Of a stretch of DNA of 64,000 nt, positions 54,119 to 64,000 are shown one piece after another. The notes beneath the pieces were generated by a model that saw nothing but the letters and a program-made list of their open reading frames with translations, was not told the DNA's origin and ran no database searches. A program made the position numbers and the translations under genes. The DNA is from Picochlorum sp. 'celeri'. Its lineage: Eukaryota; Chlorophyta; Trebouxiophyceae. Numbering within the stretch: position 1 is the first letter of the stretch; each line of letters begins with the position of its first letter. The DNA lies in NCBI GenBank assembly GCA_010909725.1, contig JAACMV010000005.1, positions 1 to 64,000 on the forward strand. The letters are read 5' to 3'.

Positions 54119-56141
54119 ATGAGATTGCTTCTGTTTGTAGTATTCTTGGCCGACCGCGTGTTCGGTGCAAGTGTGCATACGGCTTTTCCTGCGGAATGTG
54201 GTCAGTATTTCGTGTGGCAAAGTTTAGGTACGTCGAGTCCGCACTGAAAGAGATGAAAGATTATTCTTTAGATGATAAGTTGCCACACGTGCAGGCATGG
54301 TCTACAGCCACAGGAAGGCCGGGCAACCTGGCCCATTGACTCGGATCGTGAGTTGCACGGAGGAGCAATGGGATCAGATGCCAGAGGAAGCTAAGAGCTT
54401 GGTGAATTCACACGTGGCTCCATCGTACACGCATCATCCCAGGACTGGCGATGTATATCCCGCGTACAACAAGCCGGTTGCTGTGATTGATTTCCTCGCA
54501 CGGACAGACGTGAAGGAGGACTATGTTCTGATCATCGATGCAGACATGATAATAAGGCGTCCATTTGTACCGGAGGAGCTGGGGGCATCGAAAGGTTGGG
54601 CCATCTCTGCTCATTTCGGGTATATGAAGGGGGTTGCGAATGAACTTGCTGATACACATATTCCAGAGGTTCATCCTAGGGAAGACTCTCTTGCAGGACC
54701 CATTGGGCGGAAGAGTGACGATGCAGGGGGATTTACGTTGATGAGTACGCAAGACTTGAGGCGTGTGGCGCCAATGTGGTTGAAATTCACAGAAGATGTT
54801 AGGGCAGACCCTGAAGCATGGCACTTAACAGGAGATGCATACAGTAAGAAGCCCGGTGATAAGCCGTGGATAAGTGAGATGTACGGATACAGCTTTGCGT
54901 GTGCGAAAGCCAATGTTTGGCACAAGACACCCCAGTCTCTAATGTTATATCCTGGATATGCCACTTCTGAGCCCCCACATGTGCTCCACTATGGTTTGTT
55001 GTGGCAAGTTCATAGCCCAGAGAAGGAATATTCATTTGATAAGCATTGGCACTTTGGATTTGACCCATTTATGTGTCCTCCTTGGAATCTTGAGGAAGAA
55101 AAGCCAAAGGGCGGAATTTTCCCTCATCCTCCCAGACCATCTAGCTTTAAAACCAAAGGAGCTGCACTGCTTAGCGACCTCTTGTCTGTTGAAGTGCCTA
55201 TCACGCTAAATGCAGCACTCTGTGAGCGACATAGGTCGCGTTGCATGCGAACCCCTCAGTTGGAGAAGGAATGCTCCAAAGTAGACGAATATGAAGAAGA
55301 ATTGGAATCAATGTTGTCAGAAGTGCTGGACGTTTTGCCAGATTCTTGCACCGACTCACATACGAAGTGTCAGCAATGGGCCGAACAAGGAGAGTGCGAC
55401 AATAATTCAGCATATATGTTCAAAAATTGCAGGAAGTCTTGCAAGCTCTGTGTCACAAGAAGGTCTGGCCTTGAATCGCAGGATAGTTCAGTCATAAGAG
55501 CCTTTGAATTGAATGAACAGGACAGAGCTGTTGAAGAAAGCGATCAAACCTTCACACACACACCTAAGAGGCATGCTATCAAAATAAAACCGATACTCGA
55601 TGCCTTTGATTCAAATGAGCTGCATGAGCAAGAGCAGCAGCAACAAGTGCAGCAGCAGCAAGTGCAGCAACAACAAGTGCAGCAACAACAAGTGCAGCAG
55701 CAGCAAGAGCAGCAGCAGCAGCAAGATGGCGAGGCACAAGATGCTGAGAAGGATGCATCTTCTTCCACGAATAATATGCAAATGTTGCTGGAGACCAAAA
55801 TAATTCCAGAGTTAAAAGCACGTTGCAAGAAGTTTCCGTCATGGACTTCATCTCAGGTGGAAAGATGTATTTCGTTTGCAGAGGATGGTATTGAATATGA
55901 TCCACAGATATTTGATATTGACGATGATGATGACTTTTTCTCGTCGTCATCGGGCAGTAATTATTTCAATCTTGGAACCAGAGAATCAAATGCATTCCTT
56001 CCAAGTGGACGTACTCTGCTCATGGTCCTCATCTTAGGAGGAATGGTATACAGTGGAAGTAAAATCATAAACAAGAACAAGAATGTTCAGTCGATGTTGT
56101 TGAAATTCAAATTGAAAAGAAAGAATCACCACATAGGTTAA
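54119..56141 (+). CDS. SERGT1: Peptidyl-serine alpha-galactosyltransferase-like (SERGT) with ShK domain and poly-Gln
   Basis: Golgi/ER glycosyltransferase of the family that adds galactose to serine of hydroxyproline-rich glycoproteins in plants and green algae. Exon 1 (ATG 54119) encodes a signal peptide MRLLLFVVFLADRVFG, then HTAFPAECGQYFVWQSL. A GT-AG intron is at 54228-54294. Exon 2 has HRKAGQPGPLTRIVSCT, NKPVAVIDFLART, VLIIDADMIIRRP (DAD metal site), DDAGGFTLMS, HLTGDAYSKKPGDKPWISEM, YGYSFACAKANV, HVLHYGLLW, KHWHFGFDPFMCPPWNL. At about 55340-55455 is a ShK domain (CTDSHTKCQQWAEQGECD..CRKSCKLC), then a Q/V-Q tract and near the C-terminus a hydrophobic segment TLLMVLILGGMVYSG. Total 651 residues. 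A tail-anchored or type I topology is inferred. Confidence 0.92.
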
Positions 56142-56180
56142 TACATGTAAATGATACCATTCATGATTCTGAAGATATCT

Positions 56181-57017
56181 TCAGATCGATCTGGGTCGCA
56201 GTACTAGGTATAGAGCAGGACCAAGCACCGGGAAACAGGCCAGGATGGGAAGGAGTGTATCCTTACCCTCCCATCTCCGCAATTTGGCATCGTTCTCCAT
56301 CCAAAATGGTGCCAAGAAGCAGAGGGTAGTAAAATCTATGCTTGTCACATGCACAAACCTACTCACTGAGAATAGTTGCAAATAATCGTTCCATTGGCCG
56401 CTTCCAGCCACTGCTGCACTCCAAAGACAATACAATGTTCCCCCCAAGATCCCCCATGCTGTAATGGGACTTTCCATTCCTCGCGTGATTGAGTTTTTAA
56501 ATCCCTCCACATCTTGGCCACCTGGAGGCATGTTTGGAGGTCCTCCGTCATCACTGGTAGAGGGGCCCCACAGCGCCATCCAGGGCAGCAACCCGAATGC
56601 GCCTATAGCATAGGACAGGGCCACGAATGGAAAGACTGGCAAACCTTTCCTCATTCCAGCAGGTATCAACAGGGATGTGTAAATCAAAGGCCATAAACCC
56701 ATCACATAAAAGAGAGATGTAAATACTGTATTAATTGAAACTCCATCGTCCTCCAGATTCAGAAACTTTCTCAAAAAGTATTGATCCAAGGCGGGAGTCT
56801 GGTTCGGCGACAGGAAAACTGCGTATCCCAACAAGGCCCCCCAGAGGCCGAATAAACCAACACTACCAATCACATTCCCGTTGTCCTCGATCACTTCAAC
56901 TACATTATTCTTCTTCTGTGAAAATGTACGTGCTACACGTGAATACTGATGAGGCCGTTTGAGTACTTTGTGGTAGACCGCCAGGCGTGGTGCAGCAGAA
57001 TTCAACCTTGCAAACAT
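56181..57017 (-). CDS. Organelle-targeted multi-pass membrane protein, cyanobacterial/plastid type
   Basis: The start is ATG 57017 (MFARLNSAAPRLAVYHKV); the reading frame runs 12 bp further only through GTG. The first ~35 residues lack acids and are rich in Arg, Ala and Ser, a typical mitochondrial or plastid leader. Six hydrophobic segments follow: GSVGLFGLWGALLGYAVF, VFTSLFYVMGLWPLIYTSLL, VFPFVALSYAIGAFGLLPWM, AWGILGGTLYCLWSAAVA, a HVTSIDFTTLCFLAPFWM segment and LLPILACFPVLGPALYLVL. The WMENDAKLRRW and LGPALYLVLRP pattern resembles conserved thylakoid/chloroplast membrane proteins also found in cyanobacteria. I cannot name a function. Single open frame, no intron seen; divergent from SEC1. 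Confidence 0.65.
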   Translation of the reverse strand: MFARLNSAAPRLAVYHKVLKRPHQYSRVARTFSQKKNNVVEVIEDNGNVIGSVGLFGLWGALLGYAVFLSPNQTPALDQYFLRKFLNLEDDGVSINTVFTSLFYVMGLWPLIYTSLLIPAGMRKGLPVFPFVALSYAIGAFGLLPWMALWGPSTSDDGGPPNMPPGGQDVEGFKNSITRGMESPITAWGILGGTLYCLWSAAVAGSGQWNDYLQLFSVSRFVHVTSIDFTTLCFLAPFWMENDAKLRRWEGKDTLLPILACFPVLGPALYLVLRPRSI

Positions 57018-57297
57018 GTTTTTTGTCACATTGATATGAGTCCTACGAAGATAGTCGTGAGTGTTATCTCTTACTCAAATACTGTCGAGGACATTACCGA
57101 TGAGTGGGCATTCTATAGCAATTTGCTAGATCCAGGGCGGGGTCAAGCCTGATGGCAGTGGCCATGGCCATGGCCACTCAAGTGTGCCCAGGCCTGGCCG
57201 TGGGGTGGCCAATGGTACTTGGCCATACTCGTACGATGGGGCATATGTAAATTCCCGTAGACAGAGGTATGATTACTTCCAAAATACTGGATCCAGA

Positions 57298-59374
57298 ATG
57301 GTCATCCGTATGAATTCCGACACGGAAACGACCTTGAGTGCGGTCACCAAAATGCACGTCCTGGACGTGATGCTTGGGAGCGTTAAGGAGGATGGGGAAT
57401 GGGCTGTACTGCTCCTGGATAAATTTACAACACGTATTATGTCCAATATCTGCGGGATATCTGATCTGCTGGATTACGGTGTATCACGTGCGTCTGTTGC
57501 GGTCAAAACGTAGGTTCACTCGGAAGTAATATTTTCTATTTGTGCTTGCAGTGGTAGAGAATCTCATGCAAGGAAACAGCCAAGGACGATACTCAGGTCA
57601 GGGGATTGGAGTGTACTTTGTGACCCCAACGGACGAGAATGTGAACGCTATTGTATCTATGAACTCAAAACGCTCTTGCTTTCGGAAGGTGCATATTTTC
57701 TTCTCGACCGCTCCCTCCCCACAGCACATTGAGCGGATCAAGAGATCTAGTCAATTGCTAAGTCGACTTTGTACGCTGAAGGAGGCGAATGTTGAGTATG
57801 TGTTGTATCCTGATAGTAGAGGATTTCTCACAGGCCCTGAGGATGCACTTGTAACACTTTTGGGGGCTGGGGCGGAAATGGTGCAGCCAAGGTATGATGA
57901 TGCTCTATCGATTATCTCTCAGAGGCTTGCATCGCTCTTTGTGACGATGAAGGAGATGCCTTCCATTAGATACAGAGCGGCAGTTCCTCAGGGGGACGAG
58001 TTTCCCCACGGTTTAGACTCCAGGTTATTGGCGACCCAGCGAGTTGCCATAGAACTGTCAAACCATTTGAATCATTTTCAGCAATTGAATCACGTTCCCG
58101 AGTGTGAAACCTGTGAGTTGATCATACTTGACCGAGGATTTGATGCAGTAGCTCCAGTCATCCACGAGTGGACTTATGAATCCATGATACAGGATGTGCT
58201 GGAGAGCAATGGGACTCTCACTCAAGGAAGAGTTTTCCGATGTGAAGTTGTATCAGAAGCTGGAGTGTCAGAGGAAAAAGAGCATGTGCTCGATGAACGG
58301 GATGGTTTGTACATGGAGTTGCGCCACAAGCATTTTGCTGACGCATCGACACGTATCACCAACTATCTAGATGAATTGATGAGGGGTGGCAAAATGTCGT
58401 CAATGTCAGTGAGGAATATGGATCTGAGGAGCATGGCAAAATTGGTGCAAAAACTGCCAAAGTATCAGGATGATTTACGTACTCTGAATACGCATGTTGA
58501 GATTGCAAGTCGCTTGAATAAAGATATAGATGCTGGAAGACTTGCAGAATTTGGCACATTGGAACAAGAAATAGTTTGCGGCGATGCAACATCAAAGGAG
58601 CTGATTTCATTTCTCTCTTCAAATCAATTGCTGGATAGATTTGACAAACTCCGATTACTTTTGTGTTACTCAGCAACCCATTTGGAAAAGTTAGATGAGG
58701 TCAGAGAAGCTCAATGGAGAAAATTGGCTAGATTACAAGAAAAAGACATGAAATGTATCACAAATTTGGAATACCTGGGCCTTCCTGTCTGCAAAAGGAA
58801 CAAGGGGGCATTGTCTGGGATATCATTTGGCAGGAAGAAAAAGAAGGTAACACGTCGAGACAGAAACGTGTTTGGAATTAACAATCAGGACTATACATTG
58901 GCAAGATTCGTCCCTCTTCTGGCTGAAAAATTGGAGGAATTGATTTCTGGAAGGATGTCTGAGGAGCAGTATCCTTTTGTACAGGCTCCCAGAAGTCCTT
59001 CAGTATCCAACATATCCTTCAGCGATACAACGAGTTCTCGTGATGGCAGTCAGGTTAAAGAGTGTAAAGGAGCTGTGACGTCTTTTAGGACATTGCGATC
59101 GAATAGCACCTGGGTTGGCAAGGCCACAAATAACTCAAGCAATAACCAGAACACAAGGTCCGATCACTCAGATGAAAAAGGTAGACAGAACTCAGGAAGG
59201 AAGGTCGCATCAGGGCAGGGAAGGTTATTTATCTATATCCTTGGAGGGTTTACCTATAGTGAGCTTAGAGTAGTACATCATTTGAGTTCAAAGTTGGACA
59301 AGGACATTTTCATTGGAGGAACATCAATGCTAAACCCTCGGTCATTTATTGATGATTTGTCTAATCTGTCATGA
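57298..59374 (+). CDS. SEC1: Sec1/Munc18 (SM) family vesicle-fusion protein
   Basis: SM protein that clasps syntaxin-type SNAREs at the plasma membrane. ATG 57298 is the first in-frame methionine; the frame runs upstream without an ATG, and an upstream coding exon near 57036-57152 is possible. With ATG 57298 and the GT-AG intron 57488-57551 the product is 670 residues, normal for the family. Blocks: LDVMLGSVKEDGEWAVLLLD, MSNICGISDLLDYGVSLVE, GIGVYFVTPT, KVHIFFSTAP, CELIILDRGFDAVAPVIHEW, TYESMIQDVL, LYMELRHKHFADAS, KLPKYQDDLRTLNTHVEIA, DATSKELISFL, RLLLCYSATH and the C-terminal FIYILGGFTYSELRVVHHLS. The ILDRGFDAVAP motif places it in the Sec1 subgroup rather than Vps45 or Sly1. It converges on AQR with 8 bp between stop codons. 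Confidence 0.93.
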
Positions 59375-59382
59375 TTTACGGT

Positions 59383-62300
59383 TTACATTGCATTTTGTCT
59401 CTTCCACTCTGCTTCCATATTTTTAACAATACTCGCCATGTGTGATATATCTTGAACGTGGAGGCTCTTGAGGGGCACTTCGTAGACTGATCTAGTCATT
59501 TCCATTTCACTATGCTCCCCTTCAACTAATGCTAGATGACTGGGTTTTTCTCGTAGCTGGTCGAACACTGGCTTGAGTTCTTGGCATTGTTGAAATAAGT
59601 TTAGTCTACCAAAAACATAAAGCCCTAATCGAGCTCTTGAGAGAGCAACCACCAGCCTCCTCACATCCCTCAAATGGCCCACATGCCTTGTTCGGACTAA
59701 CGACAAAAGAACAAAGTCGTTTTGCTGGCCCTGGTATTTGTCAACAGTAGAAACACTGCCCGGCATCCCAAATAATGGATGTCCAGCGCATTTCTGATGG
59801 AGGATATCACTCAGTAGTTGACACTGCCCGTTATATGTCGTCAAAATGGATATCTTCTTTGCTTCGTAACCTAACAGCCTCATGTACTGGTATAGAAGAA
59901 CTATGTATTCAGCTTCCCCTAAATTTTGATAAAAATATGGCATTGGTTGACTTTCACCCTTCCCAAGGAAATCCTCAACGTTCACAAACTGGCAAACAAA
60001 TGCAAACCCTGGATTTGCATTGGCAAATTTCCCCATTGATGTTTGAGGCAGATTATCCAGTTCTCTGTACCTCCAATTAAATAGACTGGCCAAACTGGGT
60101 CGACATCTACCTTGCATATTAAGTTGGATATAAGGAGTGTTCAGTCGAATCAATCTTGTAAAAAGAGACTGCTCAAACCTGCAGTAATTCTTCAGCAAAG
60201 GGTTTTTTACCACTGGAGGAAGCTGGTAGTGGTCACCAATCAAGATTAGCCGCTTTAGCCGACAATTATCTTCCCGGTTTTGCTGCATTGTTAGTGGAAG
60301 AATTGATTCAATGTCAAGAATTTGTGCAGCCTCTTCCATCAAAATATTGTCAAAGGAAAATCCCAAGTCCAGAAATTCTTGCCTTTTGATTGCTGCATGT
60401 GTACAAGTCATGGCAATTACCTTGGCCTGCTTTGTCAACATATAATTAATTCTATTCTTCTGTGAAGTTAAAACCTCGAAGGGTCTCAAACCTTCCAACT
60501 CGTCAAAGATACTTGAAATGACTCCGAATGCAGCCATAACAGAGTTCATGGAATCCTCATGATCGATCATGACATTCTTCTGGGTTGTGTACTTCAGAAA
60601 GGGAAATTCAGAAACTATAGTCCCGGCGTCTGTAGATGATTTGACGCGAGAAAGATATTTTTCCCATCTAGGTAACACATGCATTTTCCAGAAACTCGCA
60701 CTAGTTTCACATGTGAATTCACCGATGCTCTGGACTTCAAGAGACTCTGCCAAGTCATGGATATCCATCAACAGCTCTACTCGTCTTCTCAGCATTGCAT
60801 TCACCCTGCCCGACTTGTCAAACTCTTCCTCAGTTTCCAATAAGTTCTCTCCGTATCCAAGCCGGAGCATTTCACCAATGCTAATATCTTTTAGTGACAG
60901 TTTCTGGAAAATATCATTCAGGGCCTGATTCGAATGTGTAATAATCAGGGTTCTTTCTTTACTGTTATTGTGATATAACCCGTGCAGTATCTGTACGGCG
61001 ACATCGGTTTTCCCAGACCCAGGTGGGCCAACTATCAAACTCAAACCGGGCTGCAATGCCCTCGATATTGCTTGGACCTGGGTGGGAGTGAAACGCACAG
61101 CATTTCCTGCCCCTCCCACTGCATAGCTTTCCTTTCGCTTTGAAAAGGTTGATTCCACGATCATTTTGTACTGCTCTGTTTTTTCCCTCATGCCACATGC
61201 CAACTTGAGGCTTTCATCTGTGCAGAATGTCACTTTGAAAGGAGGTTGTTCGCCTCTGAATTCGATGGAATGGTCTGGAAATGACTCGATGACATGCTCT
61301 TTGCTCAAAAATGTATCTTGATAATCGATTGTGTGAATGCATCGATCACTCATCGATAGAAATGTGGAGTCCTCTGGGTTACCGTAACCCAGTAAAGTGT
61401 CGGACAACCAGGGAGGCAAAGTGTCCCCTGCAATACTTTCACTTACGAGAGCATCACGAATGCTGTTCAAAACCGACTTGAAATTGTTTTCTCTCGCATC
61501 TCTTCGTATCACGATGTCAAAAAAAGGATAAATCGCAAGATTTCCATTAATCGCATCGTTGTGATACTGGACAGGATCAAATTCAACTGTGAAAGTCCGC
61601 TTAAAGCCCTTTCCTTCTCCAACCCATTCTCCTTCTTCTGTGAAGCAGTTCATTAAGTTGCCCTCTGCAAAATATTCCGATATTAGATTTCAGTTGTCAA
61701 TTGTGTTCTATTCTGACGCGAAACTCACCTTCATCTCTAACTTCATGAATCTCACATCCACGAATTGCCCTCACACAAGACTGGAGATATCTCATGTCAT
61801 CTACTGATTCTTCAACACTCGGTAGATTATGCTTCAAGCTCACTAAGAACAGAATATCGTGCTGCTTCAATTGGTCCCATTCCCTCTTTAATCTCTCAGG
61901 CATTGCCCTTGTTGTGATGGAGAATTCTGCCCTAACAAGGGCAGGGAAATCCCAGCCAACATTAGATGGCCTAACCTCAGCCATGCTGAATCCCTCTACT
62001 TCTTGACTCATTTTGGACCATCCAGAAAAACTGGGTTTTCCGGCATCGTTGGTATAAGGTGACAGCCTCTTGATAACATCAATCAAATTCTGACATACAT
62101 CATAGCCGGTTTCAGTTAAATACAGTGTGAAATTTCGCTCGAGATAATCTGGCAAAGAAAGAAACTGTAAGTTAATTTTGGGCAATGGATATACAGAGTG
62201 TGTTGCTTCATTAACGTTAGGGATCAACGATTGATCGATGATAAGTTTCTCGTCCGGGTAGATGGGTAAGTTTTCCACTGCCCGCCTCCCTGCGGAAGGC

Positions 62301-63759
62301 AACTTCAGTTCCTCCTCGAATATGGTCTCCAACAAGTTTCTGCCGAATAATTCGTAGTCTTGAGTCCTGGCGAGTTTCAATTGGTCACAAACCAGCTTCT
62401 TAATATCATCATCACTCATCTTTGCCAGATACTTCTTCATTTTATCTGTAGAACAGAGATCCTTGGCGGAAGAAAATGAGGTCTCTTTCAAGTCCTCCCA
62501 AAAGGAGAAAAACAATCTTTCAATCTTTTGTGTGTACCCATAGAAAGACCTCATTGCTTGCTCATACGATATTACCTCTCCAGTCAGATTGTCTACAGCA
62601 GCATCCAGGGAATCAAACAGAGATGATATGTATGCATGCAAGCATTCAGTCTCATTAGTTTTGAGCATAGCTTTGCAACACTGCAACTTGGCCCTAAAAT
62701 TGCAGCGAACTAAATAGGTGGCAAAAAATCTTCTAGTGGGCAGTTGAGATATGATATCCTTTAAGAATACTAACGCTGCTTTCATGTAGCTCAAAGAGTG
62801 GGCACATGCCTCACCTTCAGACCTCTTGAATGACTCAATCACATCATCTACAAGCCATGGCAGGAATTTGGCTTCTATTGAATCGAAGACAGATGCTCCT
62901 GAATGTTGTTTCTTTATTTTGCTTTCTTTTTTCAGTAGATGTCTCCACTTTTTTGCCAATTCTGGTCTGGTCTGAAGTTCAAGTTGCCTCCTTTCTTCTG
63001 GGAGTTGAGACCACATCGCCAAACTGCATATTTTCATCACGCAGGGCCGCACAATTGTATTCTCCAAAGATTGAATGGCATTGGAAAGAAATTTCATCGC
63101 AAGTGTTGCTTCAATAATACTGAAGCGCCCTTCGTACAGAAAGCACAAAACTTGTTTGAAGAATTGCTCAAACATTCCTTCTGCATAGCTTGTCACCGGC
63201 TCCCATGCAGTGGGAAGGGCCTGATCAAACTTCTCGTTTAACATTAGCATCATCGACATCAGAAAAGATGACTTTTCTAACCCTTGATCAAAATAGGGGA
63301 GTAGAACGTCCTCAAGCAGTCCATGGAACTCCAAATTCTGAACAGTCTTCACAGACGGATAGACTTTGCCATCTCCCAGCATCTCTTTGTATATGTTATC
63401 TACGCTTTGCAGGCGAGACCATGGCTTCTCGTCCTTCATCCCTACATTTTCGCTCCCTGTGACTGGACTGACCTTGCTCCTCTTCCGTGTCTCTTTTCCA
63501 ACTGCAGGCTCTGTTATATCATCAGCTACTCGCTTCTTTTTCAAACCATTCTGCATGATAATTTTCTGCGTCAGTCATGATCAATATAAACGATGCATCT
63601 TTTCAGACTCGGACATACCACTTCAACCTCCGACTGCAACGCTTCGGCCAGTCTGGCTACGAGTATTTCCTTTTTTCCTTTGCTAGGCAATCCTAATTTT
63701 TGTAATCTATCTCGGAGCTCTGCAACCTTGAGGGTTCTGATATCTTCCTTTGCATCCAT
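59383..63759 (-). CDS. AQR: Aquarius intron-binding RNA helicase (AQR) with N-terminal SAP domain
   Basis: Spliceosomal SF1 helicase of the intron-binding complex. Three exons, 63619-63759, 61729-63550 and 59383-61664, join in frame over GT-AG introns of 68 and 64 nt to 1414 residues. Exon 1 is a SAP domain: IRTLKVAELRDRLQKLGLP, SKGKKEILVARLAEAL. A basic KKKR/KRSK segment follows. The Aquarius N-terminal ARM-like region has MLMLNEKFDQALPTAWE and LPTRRFFATYLV; the middle has LPIYPDEKLIIDQSLIP and LPKINLQFLSLPDYLERNF. The helicase core has Walker A VGPPGSGKTDVAVQIL, THSNQALNDIF, CTHAAIKRQEFLDLGFSFDN, Walker B-type MEEAAQILDIESI, IGDHYQLPPVV, GRCRPSLASLFNWRY, ILTTYNGQ, VDKYQGQQNDFVLLSLVRT and VVALSRARLGLYVFGR. 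No frame break. A SAP domain is not part of human Aquarius as I know it. Confidence 0.95.
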
Positions 63760-64000
63760 CGTACCATAAACTAATCAACACCGCATGAGCGACCAGCCGT
63801 TTTCTCAGGCTTGTCAGAATGACAAGATCAGGAAATGTTACAGTAAGAATATATCATTTTAACATCATTTGGTTCAGTTGATGATCTTCTCATATTCATG
63901 AACTCCAAACCAAATGGATATCTAATTAAAGAAGCATCCAAGTAATAATCCATATCGAATTCATTCTTTCTGCATTTGAATCATTCATTATCATTATTTC

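Noticed and set aside
57036..57152. First exon of SEC1 starting MSPTKIVV
   Set aside because: Only 18 bp from the opposite start codon, no clear donor joining to the SM domain, and the in-frame ATG at 57298 gives a family-normal length.

Overview
Nuclear DNA of a green-lineage eukaryote, most likely a chlorophyte or prasinophyte-type alga. The evidence is short GT-AG introns (about 64-140 nt where measured), a plant/green-algal peptidyl-serine galactosyltransferase with a ShK domain, sucrose synthase, a fused HIS7 with a probable transit peptide, a chlorophyte-order plastid ribosomal-protein cluster, and two circularly permuted tRNA genes, a gene form known mainly from red algae and prasinophytes. 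No species can be named from sequence alone.

Layout. 1-5.2 kb is a minus-strand plastid cluster (rpl2-rps19-rps3-rpl16-rpl14-rpl5-rps8-infA-rpl36-rps11-rpoA), recognisable throughout but riddled with small indels. 5.2-11.3 kb is A-rich, microsatellite and tandem-repeat DNA with no supportable gene. 11.5-34.8 kb is a compact housekeeping block: EIF3E, SKI3, leucyl aminopeptidase, glycerol kinase, sucrose synthase, a UIM protein, RPA2 (Pol I), a villin-headpiece protein with a coding minisatellite, a TOG/CLASP-like protein and AP-1 gamma. 35.0-48.4 kb is a mobile-element island: a disrupted Fanzor (eukaryotic TnpB), a pogo-like DNA transposon with TIRs and TA duplications, a 784-bp element with TIRs and TAA duplications, three tandem 1.1-kb repeats and a second, nearly intact Fanzor. 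48.5-63.8 kb returns to housekeeping genes: HIS7, eRF3, two permuted tRNA-Val genes, RRP8, a SERGT-like galactosyltransferase, an organellar membrane protein, SEC1 and Aquarius fused to a SAP domain.

Most striking is 52.58-53.02 kb. Two tRNA-Val genes (anticodons CAC on + and AAC on -) each have the 3' half placed upstream of the 5' half. When rejoined, acceptor, anticodon and T stems all pair perfectly in both.

Quality note: many conserved single-copy genes carry one-base frameshifts, often in homopolymers, so residual indel errors are likely. Broken frames in housekeeping genes should not be read as pseudogenes. Where frames break I give the outer span and locate the breaks.
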